Below, one piece after another: positions 25,958 to 33,213 of a DNA stretch of 64,000 nt (the stretch's first letter is position 1; every line of letters starts with the position of its first letter). Source of the stretch: Geodermatophilus telluris (GTDB taxonomy: Bacteria; Actinomycetota; Actinomycetes; Mycobacteriales; Geodermatophilaceae); contig NZ_FMZF01000004.1 in NCBI RefSeq assembly GCF_900102745.1, positions 62,001 to 126,000 of the forward strand. The letters run 5' to 3'. A program made the translations under genes and the position numbers. The notes below the pieces were generated by a model. That model did not search any database. It was not told where the DNA came from and saw only the letters and a list, made by a program, of their open reading frames with translations.

Positions 25958-27078
25958 GGCAGGTGCGCGGGCAGCAGCCGGGCGGCGAGCTCGGTGAGCA
26001 CCGGCGCGGGCTCGGCGAGGCAGCGGGCGACGTCGGGCTCGACGTCGGTCAGCGCGCCGGCGCCGGCGAACCCGGCCGCGCGCCACTCGTCCTCGCCCAG
26101 CTGGACCCGCCCGGCCAGGCCGACGCAGGGGACGCCGGCGGCGCGGGCCCGCGCGAGCACCACGGCGGGCGCCTTGCCGCGCAGCGTCTGCCCGTCGAGG
26201 CTGCCCTCCCCTGTGACCACCAGGTCGGCGCCGGCCAGCGCCGCGTCCAGCCCGACCAGGTCGGCGACCAGCTCCGCGCCGGAGGAGACCGACGAGGTGA
26301 GGACGGCGGCGATCCCCGCCGTGGTGCCGCCGGCCGCGCCCATCGCCGGGACACCCTCCAGCTCGACGCCGAGGTCGCGGCGGACGACGGCGGCGAAGCG
26401 GGCCAGCGCCGCGTCGAGCTCGGCGACCTGCTCGGGGGTGGCGCCCTTCTGCGGCCCGTAGACGGCGGCGGCGCCGGCCGGGCCGGTCAGCGGGTTGTCG
26501 ACGTCGGTGGCCACCAGCACCTCGACGTCGCGCAGGCGGGGGTCGGCGCCCCCGGCGTCCACGCGGTCGAGCCGGGCCAGGCCCGCGCCACCGGGGGGGA
26601 CGTCGGCGCCGTCGGCATCGAGCAACCGCACCCCCAGGGCCTGCAGCAGGCCGGCGCCGCCGTCGGTGGTGGCGCTGCCGCCCAGGCCGACGACGACGCG
26701 CGTGGCACCGGCGTCCAGGGCGGCCAGCAGCAGCTCGCCGACGCCGCGGGTGGTGGCGGTGGTCGGCGCCGGCTCCGCGAGCAGCCCCAGCCCGGCGGCC
26801 GCGGCCATCTCCACCACCGCCGTCGTCCCGTCGACGGCGAACTCCGCCTCGACGGGGCGGCCGTCGGGACCGGTGACGGTCACCGCCCGCGCGGTGTAGC
26901 CCGCGCGGAGGGCGGCGGCGACCGTGCCCTCCCCGCCGTCGGCCATCGGGCGCAGCAGCACCTCGGCGTCGGGGCGCTCGCGGAGCAGGCCGCGGGCGAC
27001 CGCCTCGGCGGCGTCCGCGGCGGCCAGGGAGCCCTTGAAGGAGTCGGGGGCGATCACGATCCGCACGCCCGGCAGCAT
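25930..27078 (-). CDS. glxK: Glycerate kinase (GlxK/GarK family)
   Basis: A 382-residue enzyme that phosphorylates D-glycerate, feeding glyoxylate or sugar-acid carbon into glycolysis. It starts RIVIAPDSFKGSLAAADAAE, the family's hallmark. RPMADGGEGTVAAAL, VGLGGSATTDGGAG and VVTGEGSLDGQTLRGKAP are also conserved. GTG 27066 (VRIVIAPD) is an equally good start to ATG 27078; neither has a Shine-Dalgarno. Its start is 26 bp from the divergent acyl-CoA dehydrogenase. Confidence 0.94.
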   Translation of the reverse strand: MLPGVRIVIAPDSFKGSLAAADAAEAVARGLLRERPDAEVLLRPMADGGEGTVAAALRAGYTARAVTVTGPDGRPVEAEFAVDGTTAVVEMAAAAGLGLLAEPAPTTATTRGVGELLLAALDAGATRVVVGLGGSATTDGGAGLLQALGVRLLDADGADVPPGGAGLARLDRVDAGGADPRLRDVEVLVATDVDNPLTGPAGAAAVYGPQKGATPEQVAELDAALARFAAVVRRDLGVELEGVPAMGAAGGTTAGIAAVLTSSVSSGAELVADLVGLDAALAGADLVVTGEGSLDGQTLRGKAPAVVLARARAAGVPCVGLAGRVQLGEDEWRAAGFAGAGALTDVEPDVARCLAEPAPVLTELAARLLPAHLPQPPSSPRA

Positions 27079-27092
27079 GCCCCACCCGCGCG

Positions 27093-27105
27093 TAGCGTCG
27101 GCTCG
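27093..27105 (+). promoter_or_regulatory. -10 box of a leaderless promoter for the acyl-CoA dehydrogenase
   Basis: TAGCGT (27093-27098) lies 6 nt before GTG 27105 in a 26-bp divergent spacer, so both promoters must overlap neighbouring coding sequence. Confidence 0.5.
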
Positions 27106-28286
27106 TGACCGAGCCGTCGTCGCCCGACTTCTACGCCCTCGAGGACCTGCTCACGCCCGAGGAGGTCGCCGTCCGCGACCGCGTGCGCAAGTGGTGCGAC
27201 ACCGAGGTGCTGCCGCGGATCAACGACTACTGGGAGCGCGCGGAGTTCCCCTTCGAGCTGGTGCCCGGCTTCGCCGAGCTCGGCATCGCCGGCGGCACCG
27301 TGCAGGGCTACGGCTCCCCGGGCATGAGCGCCGTCGCCGCCGGGCTGGTGGCCGCCGAGCTGGCCCGCGCCGACGGCAGCATCGGCACCTTCAACGGGGT
27401 GCACAGCTTCCTGGCGATGCAGTCGATCGCGATGCTGGGCTCGGAGGAGCAGAAGCAGCGCTACCTCCCCGCGATGGCGCGGATGGAGAAGATCGGCGCG
27501 TTCGGCCTGACCGAGCCCCGGCACGGCTCGGACGCCGTCGCCCTGGAGACCCGTGCCCGCCGCGACGGCGACGTCTTCGTCCTCGACGGGCAGAAGAAGT
27601 GGATCGGCAACGGCACGATCGCCGACCACGTGATCATCTGGGCGCGCGACGAGGAGGGAGCCGTCGGCGGGTACGTCGTCGACAAGGGCACCCCCGGCTT
27701 CACCGCGACGGTGATGACCGGCAAGACGGCGCTGCGGGCGGTGTGGCAGGCCGAGATCACCCTCGAGGGCGCCCGCGTCCCGGTGGAGGACAAGCTGGCG
27801 AACTGCCGGTCGTTCAAGGACGTCTCCACCGTCCTCGACCGCACCCGCTACACCGTGGCCTGGCGGGCGCTCGGCGTGGCGACGGCGGCCTACGAGCTGG
27901 CCCTGGCGCACTGCCTCCAGCGCGAGCAGTTCGGCCAGCCGATCGCCGGCTACCAGCTGGTGCAGGAGAAGCTCGCGACGATGCTCGCCGAGATCACCAC
28001 CATGCAGCTCATGTGCTGGCGGCTGTCCAGCCTGGCCGACGCCGGCCGGATGACCGCGGCGATGGCCTCGCTGGCCAAGCGGCACTGCTGCGCGACCGCC
28101 CGGCGGATCGTGGCCGACGCCCGCGACCTCTTCGGTGGCGACGGCATCCTGCTCGAGCACCACATCGCCCGGCACCACGCCGACATCGAGGCGATCTACA
28201 CCTTCGAGGGCACCGACCACGTGCAGGCGCTCATCATCGGCCGGGAGATCACCGGCCACTCGGCGATCAGCGGCCGGCGCCGCTGA
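27105..28286 (+). CDS. Acyl-CoA dehydrogenase, glutaryl-CoA-dehydrogenase-like
   Basis: A 393-residue FAD enzyme oxidising an acyl-CoA at the alpha-beta bond. The helical N-terminal domain, the FAD segment AFGLTEPRHGSDAVALETRA, KKWIGNGTIADHVIIWARD and the C-terminal domain all align with the family. The catalytic base is Glu in IYTFEGTDHVQALIIGREIT, at the glutaryl-CoA/isovaleryl-type position; the surrounding text is closest to glutaryl-CoA dehydrogenases. Substrate is not proven and there is no lysine-degradation neighbour. Confidence 0.92.
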   Translation: MTEPSSPDFYALEDLLTPEEVAVRDRVRKWCDTEVLPRINDYWERAEFPFELVPGFAELGIAGGTVQGYGSPGMSAVAAGLVAAELARADGSIGTFNGVHSFLAMQSIAMLGSEEQKQRYLPAMARMEKIGAFGLTEPRHGSDAVALETRARRDGDVFVLDGQKKWIGNGTIADHVIIWARDEEGAVGGYVVDKGTPGFTATVMTGKTALRAVWQAEITLEGARVPVEDKLANCRSFKDVSTVLDRTRYTVAWRALGVATAAYELALAHCLQREQFGQPIAGYQLVQEKLATMLAEITTMQLMCWRLSSLADAGRMTAAMASLAKRHCCATARRIVADARDLFGGDGILLEHHIARHHADIEAIYTFEGTDHVQALIIGREITGHSAISGRRR

Positions 28287-28296
28287 CCCGCGGCGC

Positions 28297-28563
28297 TCAG
28301 CCGGCGCGGCTGAGCGGAGGTGCGAGCGCCGGCCCGCTGATCCGGCGGCACTCGGGGCAGGCCGTGCGGCCGGTGCCCACGCGCTCCCACTGCTGGGACC
28401 CCCACACCTGCACGATGGCCCCGCAGACCGCCAGCTCCACCTCCCCGTCGAGCTCGTTGGGCGGACGATGGGCCTCGACGGCGTGCCAGGGGCGGCTCTC
28501 CCCGGCCGGCCGGCCCCGGGACCACCGGTCAGGCCGGGCGAACCCGACCGCGTACGCATCCAC
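28297..28563 (-). CDS. Small hypothetical protein with a Cys-X2-Cys motif
   Basis: An 88-residue protein starting at GTG 28563 (VDAYAVGFARPDRWSRGRP). It has the conserved-looking stretch EVELAVCGAIVQVWG, then TGRTACPECRRISG, so three cysteines could form part of a zinc site. There is no membrane segment. It converges on the acyl-CoA dehydrogenase gene. Family not recognised; coding status rests on composition and the clean start. Confidence 0.6.
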   Translation of the reverse strand: MDAYAVGFARPDRWSRGRPAGESRPWHAVEAHRPPNELDGEVELAVCGAIVQVWGSQQWERVGTGRTACPECRRISGPALAPPLSRAG

Positions 28564-28734
28564 GATCGAGGTGTGCCCCGGGCCACAGCGGGCCTAACCA
28601 CCTGATCAGGGGCCCGGCGCCGGCCTCGCCGGGGGCGTTCCCCGCGCTCCGGGGGTCCGGCAGCGCCCCCGGTGGACGGGGAACACCCCAGGAGGCGCGG
28701 TCGCGCCGGGGCACCGCGGCCGCTCTCCCGGCGT

Positions 28735-28772
28735 TACCGTCGGGGAGCAGCGCGTCGGGAGGAGCAGGGACG
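28735..28772 (+). promoter_or_regulatory. Promoter -10 and ribosome-binding site of the Cys-rich protein gene
   Basis: TACCGT (28735-28740) is a good actinobacterial -10 box; a start point ~28747 leaves a ~26-nt leader with GGAGGAG before GTG 28773. This contrasts with the many leaderless genes nearby. Confidence 0.4.
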
Positions 28773-29081
28773 GTGGAACCAGTCAGCCTGGTGGTCGGTG
28801 CGGTGTTGCTGGCCCTCGGCTTCGCGGCCGGGCGGATCGGCCGCCGCCGTCCCCCCGCCGGGCCGCCGCCCCTCCCGACGCCGGTGTGCGGCTGCGGCCA
28901 CCCGCTCAGCCAGCACGACACCGCCACCAACACCTGCTACGCCGAGCTGCGCCGCGACGCCTACGACCGGCGCGGCCGCTGGGCCGGCCACACCTGGGTG
29001 CCCTGCACCTGCCGGCAGTACGTGGGCCCGCGCCCGATCGACGAGGTCTTCCTCCCCCGGGTGCTGCCGCCCTCGGACTGA
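28773..29081 (+). CDS. Membrane-anchored Cys/His-rich small protein
   Basis: A 102-residue protein. One N-terminal helix (SLVVGAVLLALGFAAGRIG) is followed by a Pro-rich linker and a cytoplasmic Cys/His cluster: VCGCGHPLSQHDTATNTCY and TWVPCTCRQY. CxCGH with later C and CxC could bind one zinc, like a small zinc ribbon. GTG 28773 has GGAGGAG upstream. Function unknown. Confidence 0.75.
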   Translation: MEPVSLVVGAVLLALGFAAGRIGRRRPPAGPPPLPTPVCGCGHPLSQHDTATNTCYAELRRDAYDRRGRWAGHTWVPCTCRQYVGPRPIDEVFLPRVLPPSD

Positions 29082-29096
29082 CCGGCCCTGCCCGCC

Positions 29097-29540
29097 TCAG
29101 ACGAGGTCGGTGAGCGCGCGGACCAGGGCGCTGACCCGCCCGGCCCCCAGCTCGGCGGCCAGCGCGGACTCGTGCGCGGCCACCAGCGCCTCCAGCCGGT
29201 CCAGCCGCAGCCGCCCGCGCGGGGAGAGGTGCACCCGCACCCGGCGGCCGTCGGCGGGGTCGGGCAGCCGGTGGGCCAGCGCGGCGTCGACCAGTCCGTC
29301 GACGAGGCGGGTGGCGGTCGGCGGGGGCAGGCACAGCACGGTGCCCAGCTCGCTCATCGAGCGCCCGGGACCGGCGGCCAGCGCGCGCATCACCCGGTAG
29401 GAGTCCAGGCTGGCGCCGTCCTCGGCCAGCGCCGCGGTCACGCCCCGCGCCACCCGCCGGGACACCACGGTGAGCAGCTCCACCAGGGAGGCGGGACACG
29501 TCGCGCCGTCCACCCCCGCGGCCCGCTGCTCGACCGACAT
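29097..29540 (-). CDS. MarR-family transcriptional regulator
   Basis: A 147-residue winged-helix repressor or activator. The helix-turn-helix is RSMSELGTVLCLPPPTATRL, and the wing is DPADGRRVRVHLSPRGR. ATG 29540 is 20 bp from the divergent AmiC-like gene. TATGGT on this strand (29552 down to 29547) stands 6 nt before the ATG as a leaderless -10 and overlaps the -10 of the opposite gene. Expected role: ligand-dependent control of the amide cluster to its right; inference. Confidence 0.93.
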   Translation of the reverse strand: MSVEQRAAGVDGATCPASLVELLTVVSRRVARGVTAALAEDGASLDSYRVMRALAAGPGRSMSELGTVLCLPPPTATRLVDGLVDAALAHRLPDPADGRRVRVHLSPRGRLRLDRLEALVAAHESALAAELGAGRVSALVRALTDLV

Positions 29541-29546
29541 GAGCGC

Positions 29547-29554
29547 ACCATACT
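29547..29554. promoter_or_regulatory. Overlapping divergent -10 boxes of marR and the amide-sensor gene
   Basis: The eight bases ACCATACT hold TATGGT on the minus strand (6 nt before ATG 29540) and CATACT on the plus strand (6 nt before GTG 29561). Polymerase cannot occupy both, so the two leaderless promoters should exclude each other. Confidence 0.5.
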
Positions 29555-29560
29555 CAGCCC

Positions 29561-30604
29561 GTGCCGCGATGGACCGTCCCGATGGACGCGTGGGAGGCCG
29601 CCGTCACCGGCCGTGCCCCGGGCGTCGTCCGGGTGGGGCTGGCGGTGCCGCTGTCGGGCCCGCTGGCGATGACCGCGCCCTCGGCGCTGGGGCTGGCCAC
29701 CCTGGCCGCCGGTGAGCTCACCGACGCCGGCGGGGTCCGCGGCCGCCCGCTCGAGCTGGTCACCGTGGACGCCGGGCGCCGTCCGGCCGAGGTGGGTGCC
29801 GACGTCGCCGCGCTGCAGGCCGCGGGCGCGGTGGACGCCGTCGTCGGCTTCTCCACCAGCGACGTCTCGCGGGCCGTCGCCGCCGTCCTCGCCGGCCGCA
29901 CGCCCTACGTGTTCACCCCGCCGCACGAGGGCGGCCGCGGCACCCGCGGGGCGCTGCGGATCGGCTCCTCGCCGCCGGTCCAGCACGCCGCCGCGCTCGC
30001 CTGGCTGGTGCGGCACCGGCGCGCCCGGCGCTGGGTGCTGCTGGGCACCGACTACGTGTGGCCGCAGGCGGTGCACCACGCCGCCCGCGCCGTGCTGCGC
30101 GACCTGGGGGCCGACGTCGTCGGCGAGCTGCTGGTGCCCTTCGGCCCGGCCGACCCGGGTCCGGCGCTCGACCTGGTCCGCCGCACCCGCGCCGACGCGG
30201 TCCTGCTCAGCCTGGTCGGCCGCGACCTGGTGGCGTTCAACCGCGCCTTCGGCCGCGCAGGCCTCGGCCGCCGCGTCGTGCGCCTGTCCGGAGCGCTGGA
30301 GGAGAACGGCCTCTACGCGATCGGCGGGGACGACACCGGCGAGCTCTACGCCTGCATGCCCTCCTTCGCCGCCGCCGCGTCCGACGCCGCCGACGAGGGG
30401 CAGCTCGCCCTGCAGGAGCGGCTGGCCGCGCACGCCGGGCCGGACGCGCCGGTCGTGTGCGCCTACGCCCGTGGGGTGCACGACGGCGTCCGGACCGCGG
30501 CCGCCCTGCTCGACGACCGGACGCCGGCCCGCCCCCGCCCGCCCCGCGCCCGGCTGGCCCGCGCCGACGGGCTGGTCTTCCGGGAGGTGGGTCACCCGGC
30601 CTGA
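29561..30604 (+). CDS. AmiC-like cytoplasmic amide-binding sensor
   Basis: A 347-residue type I periplasmic-binding-fold protein without a signal peptide, so a cytoplasmic sensor. It matches Pseudomonas AmiC in the segments VRVGLAVPLSGPLAMTAPSA, VLLGTDYVWPQAVHHAARAV (AmiC: GSDYIYPRESNHVMRHLY) and TRADAVLLSLVGRDLVAFNR. AmiC binds small amides and restrains the antiterminator AmiR. No AmiR is present here; the divergent MarR is the likely partner. The permease and acetamidase downstream fit an amide inducer. Confidence 0.85.
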   Translation: MPRWTVPMDAWEAAVTGRAPGVVRVGLAVPLSGPLAMTAPSALGLATLAAGELTDAGGVRGRPLELVTVDAGRRPAEVGADVAALQAAGAVDAVVGFSTSDVSRAVAAVLAGRTPYVFTPPHEGGRGTRGALRIGSSPPVQHAAALAWLVRHRRARRWVLLGTDYVWPQAVHHAARAVLRDLGADVVGELLVPFGPADPGPALDLVRRTRADAVLLSLVGRDLVAFNRAFGRAGLGRRVVRLSGALEENGLYAIGGDDTGELYACMPSFAAAASDAADEGQLALQERLAAHAGPDAPVVCAYARGVHDGVRTAAALLDDRTPARPRPPRARLARADGLVFREVGHPA

Positions 30605-30636
30605 CCCCGGTGCTTCCGCTTGGAAGGATCTCGGCC

Positions 30637-30642
30637 TACCCT
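30637..30642 (+). promoter_or_regulatory. Possible -10 box for the permease-amidase pair
   Basis: TACCCT lies 40 nt before GTG 30682, just after a small perfect hairpin CTTCC-gctt-GGAAG (30613-30626). No convincing -35 is seen, so regulation by the flanking sensor is possible but unproved. Confidence 0.3.
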
Positions 30643-30681
30643 CCCCGCGTCCGGCACGCGAGCCGGCCGAGAGGAGGAGTC

Positions 30682-32124
30682 GTGAGCGACCCCCGCACCA
30701 CCCAGTCCTCGCCCGCCGGGAGCACCGGTGCCGGCGCGGTGCCCGCCGCCGGGGCCGCCGGCGTCGAGGAGTTCGGCTACCGCCAGGAGCTCAAGCGCTC
30801 GCTGAGCTTCACCGACCTGCTGGTCTACGGCCTGGTCTTCATGGTGCCGATCGCCCCGTTCGGCATCTTCGGCGGCGTCTTCCAGGCGTCGGGCGGCATG
30901 GTCGCCCTGGCCTACGCGATCGGCGGCCTGGCGATGGCCTTCACCGCGGCGTCGTACTCGCAGATGTCGCGCGCCTTCCCGATGGCCGGCTCGGTCTACA
31001 CCTACGCCGGGCGTGGCATCGCCCAGCCGGTCGGGTTCATCGCCGGCTGGATGATCCTGCTCGACTACGTGCTGGTCCCGGCGCTGCTCTACCTCATCGC
31101 CGCGATCGCGATGAACTCGATCGTCCCCTCGGTGCCGGTGATCGTGTGGTTGGTCGGCTTCGTCGTCCTCAACACCGTGGTCAACTACTTCGGCATCGAG
31201 TTCACCGCGCGGGTCAACAAGGTCATGCTGGTCGGCGAGCTCGTCGTGCTGGCGGTCTTCCTGGTGATCGGCGTCGTCGCGCTGGCCTCCGGCGAGGGCC
31301 GCGGCTTCGACTTCTCCCCGGTCTACAACGCCGACACGTTCTCCCTCGAGCTGGTCTTCGGCGCGGTGTCGGTCGCGGTGCTGAGCTTCCTCGGCTTCGA
31401 CGGCATCTCCACCCTCGCCGAGGAGAACCGCGACTCGGCCCGCTCGATCGGCAAGGCGATGATCGCCGCGCTGGCGCTGGCCGGGACGCTGTTCATCGTG
31501 CAGACCTGGGTCGCCGCGCTGCTGGTGCCCGACCCCGACACGCTCATCGCCGAGGGCGACGCCGCGGGCACCGCGTTCTACGACGCGGCCGACGTCGCCG
31601 GCGGCGCCTGGCTGGCCACCCTGACGGCGCTGGCGACGGCCATCGCGTGGGGCTTCGCCAACTCCCTCGTCGCGCAGGCGGCCACCTCGCGGCTGCTGTT
31701 CGCGATGGCCCGCGACCGCCAGCTGCCCGCCTTCCTCAAGCAGGTGCACCCGACCCGGCGCGTCCCCGTCAACGCCACCTTCGTCGTGGCCGCGGTCTCC
31801 CTCGTCCTGGGCTGGTACATGACCACCCGCGAGGACGGCATCACGCTGCTGTCCACGCTGGTGAACTTCGGTGCCCTGTCGGCGTTCCTGCTGCTGCACG
31901 TCTCGGTCGTCGTCCACCACGTCGTCCGGAACGGCAGCAGGAACTGGTGGCTGCACCTGGCGGTGCCGGTCATCGGGTTCGCGATCCTCGTGTACGTGAT
32001 CATCAACGCCCAGGTGGCGGCGCAGACGCTGGGCTTCGTCTGGCTGGTCGTCGGCCTGGTCCTCATGGGCGTGCTGGTCGCCACCGGCCGCAAGCCCGAG
32101 ATCCGGGCGGAGGAGAGCCTGTGA
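30682..32124 (+). CDS. APC-family amino acid/amide permease
   Basis: A 480-residue permease with about 12 membrane helices. GTG 30682 follows GAGGAGGAG. The first helix region SLSFTDLLVYGLVFMVPIAP and the GIFGGVFQASGGMVALAYAI segment match the APC superfamily; FLGFDGISTLAEENRDSARS is the typical helix 6-7 loop. Coupling by a 4-nt overlap to the acetamidase suggests uptake of a short amide or an amino-acid amide. Confidence 0.93.
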   Translation: MSDPRTTQSSPAGSTGAGAVPAAGAAGVEEFGYRQELKRSLSFTDLLVYGLVFMVPIAPFGIFGGVFQASGGMVALAYAIGGLAMAFTAASYSQMSRAFPMAGSVYTYAGRGIAQPVGFIAGWMILLDYVLVPALLYLIAAIAMNSIVPSVPVIVWLVGFVVLNTVVNYFGIEFTARVNKVMLVGELVVLAVFLVIGVVALASGEGRGFDFSPVYNADTFSLELVFGAVSVAVLSFLGFDGISTLAEENRDSARSIGKAMIAALALAGTLFIVQTWVAALLVPDPDTLIAEGDAAGTAFYDAADVAGGAWLATLTALATAIAWGFANSLVAQAATSRLLFAMARDRQLPAFLKQVHPTRRVPVNATFVVAAVSLVLGWYMTTREDGITLLSTLVNFGALSAFLLLHVSVVVHHVVRNGSRNWWLHLAVPVIGFAILVYVIINAQVAAQTLGFVWLVVGLVLMGVLVATGRKPEIRAEESL

Positions 32125-33143
32125 CGGCGTCCCTGGAGGTCGTCCGGCTGGAGCCGACGCCGGAGCAGTACCGCTTCTCGTTCGGCGGTGGCGAGCCGCT
32201 GCTGACGGTGCGGCCGGGCACCGTGGTGGAGCTGACCACCGAGGACTGCTACGGCGGCGAGGTGCGCTCCGTCGACGACCTGCCCAGCCAGGTGTGCCGG
32301 TTCCCCTACCTCAACCCGGTCACCGGGCCGATCGCGGTGGAGGGCGCCGAGCCCGGGGACACCCTCGCGGTGCACCTGGTCGACATCGCACCGGCCCGCG
32401 ACTGGGCGGTGTCGAGCACGTTCCCGCACTTCGGCGCGCTGACCACCACCCACTCGACGGCGATGCTGCACGACGCCCTCGAGGAGCTCGTCTGGCTCTA
32501 CGAGATCGACCGCGAGCGCGGCACCTGCCTGTTCCGCCCTCGCCGGGGCGGCCCGGAGGTGGAGCTCCCGCTCGACCCCATGCACGGCACGATCGGCGTC
32601 GCCCCGGCGTCCGGCGAGGTGTTCGCCAGCATCACGCCCGGCGCGCACGGCGGGAACATGGACACCCCCGAGGTGCGGGCCGGCACGACGGTGTACTTCG
32701 GCGTCAACGTGCCCGGCGGTCAGCTGTCCCTCGGTGACGGGCACTGCCGGCAGGGGGAGGGCGAGGTGTGCGGGACGGCGGTCGAGTCGGCGATGCACAC
32801 CGTCGTCGTGGTGGACCTGGTGAAGGGCGGCGGCCCGGCGTGGCCGCGGCTGGAGACCGACGAGTTCCTCGCCTCGACCGGCTCGGTGCGGCCGCTTGAG
32901 GACGCCTTCCGGGTCAGCCAGCACGACCTGGTCACCTGGGCGGCGGAGCTCACCGGCTGGGACCGCCTCGACGCCCTGCAGCTGGTCAGCCAGGCGGGGC
33001 TGGCTCCGGTGGGCAACGTGGTCGACACCAACTACACGATGGTCGCCAAGCTGGCCAAGCGGTACCTGCCCGGCGCCGTCGCGGCCGACGGCGTGCACGA
33101 GCGGCTGCGGGCCACCGCGGATGCCTACCTGACCCAGCGCTGA
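32121..33143 (+). CDS. Acetamidase/formamidase family hydrolase
   Basis: A 340-residue FmdA/AmdA-family enzyme that would hydrolyse formamide or acetamide to acid and ammonia in the cytoplasm. GTG 32121 overlaps the permease stop (GTGA), with AGGAG upstream. Conserved features are VELTTEDCYGGEV, NPVTGPIAVEGAEPGDTLAV, PHFGALTT, MHGTIGVAPASGE, PGAHGGNMDTPEVRAGTTVY and LGDGHCRQGEGEVCGTAVES. The amide is likely also sensed by the AmiC-like protein two genes upstream. Confidence 0.94.
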   Translation: MTASLEVVRLEPTPEQYRFSFGGGEPLLTVRPGTVVELTTEDCYGGEVRSVDDLPSQVCRFPYLNPVTGPIAVEGAEPGDTLAVHLVDIAPARDWAVSSTFPHFGALTTTHSTAMLHDALEELVWLYEIDRERGTCLFRPRRGGPEVELPLDPMHGTIGVAPASGEVFASITPGAHGGNMDTPEVRAGTTVYFGVNVPGGQLSLGDGHCRQGEGEVCGTAVESAMHTVVVVDLVKGGGPAWPRLETDEFLASTGSVRPLEDAFRVSQHDLVTWAAELTGWDRLDALQLVSQAGLAPVGNVVDTNYTMVAKLAKRYLPGAVAADGVHERLRATADAYLTQR

Positions 33144-33146
33144 GCC

Positions 33147-33197
33147 CCCGGACGGCCGCCCCCGCGTGCGTACGACACGCCGGGGCGGCCGTCCGGG
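33147..33197 (+). terminator. 22-bp hairpin between amidase and stressosome operons
   Basis: The arms 33147-33168 and 33176-33197 pair with one mismatch around the 7-nt loop CGTACGA. It starts 3 nt after the amidase stop, with no T-run. Its right arm ends 2 bp before the -10 box of the next gene, so it also covers that promoter's -35 zone. Confidence 0.75.
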
Positions 33198-33199
33198 CG

Positions 33200-33213
33200 T
33201 AGCGTCCGCGCGG
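33200..33213 (+). promoter_or_regulatory. -10 box of a leaderless promoter for the sigma-RsbT gene
   Basis: TAGCGT (33200-33205) precedes GTG 33213 by 7 nt with no Shine-Dalgarno. The same hexamer serves other leaderless genes here, so the operon appears to be read by the housekeeping sigma factor. Confidence 0.5.

Noticed and set aside
24323..27085. Apparent fusion of the K+ channel with a long upstream frame
   Set aside because: The upstream part is a wrong-frame reading of glycerate kinase; the channel starts at TTG 25354.
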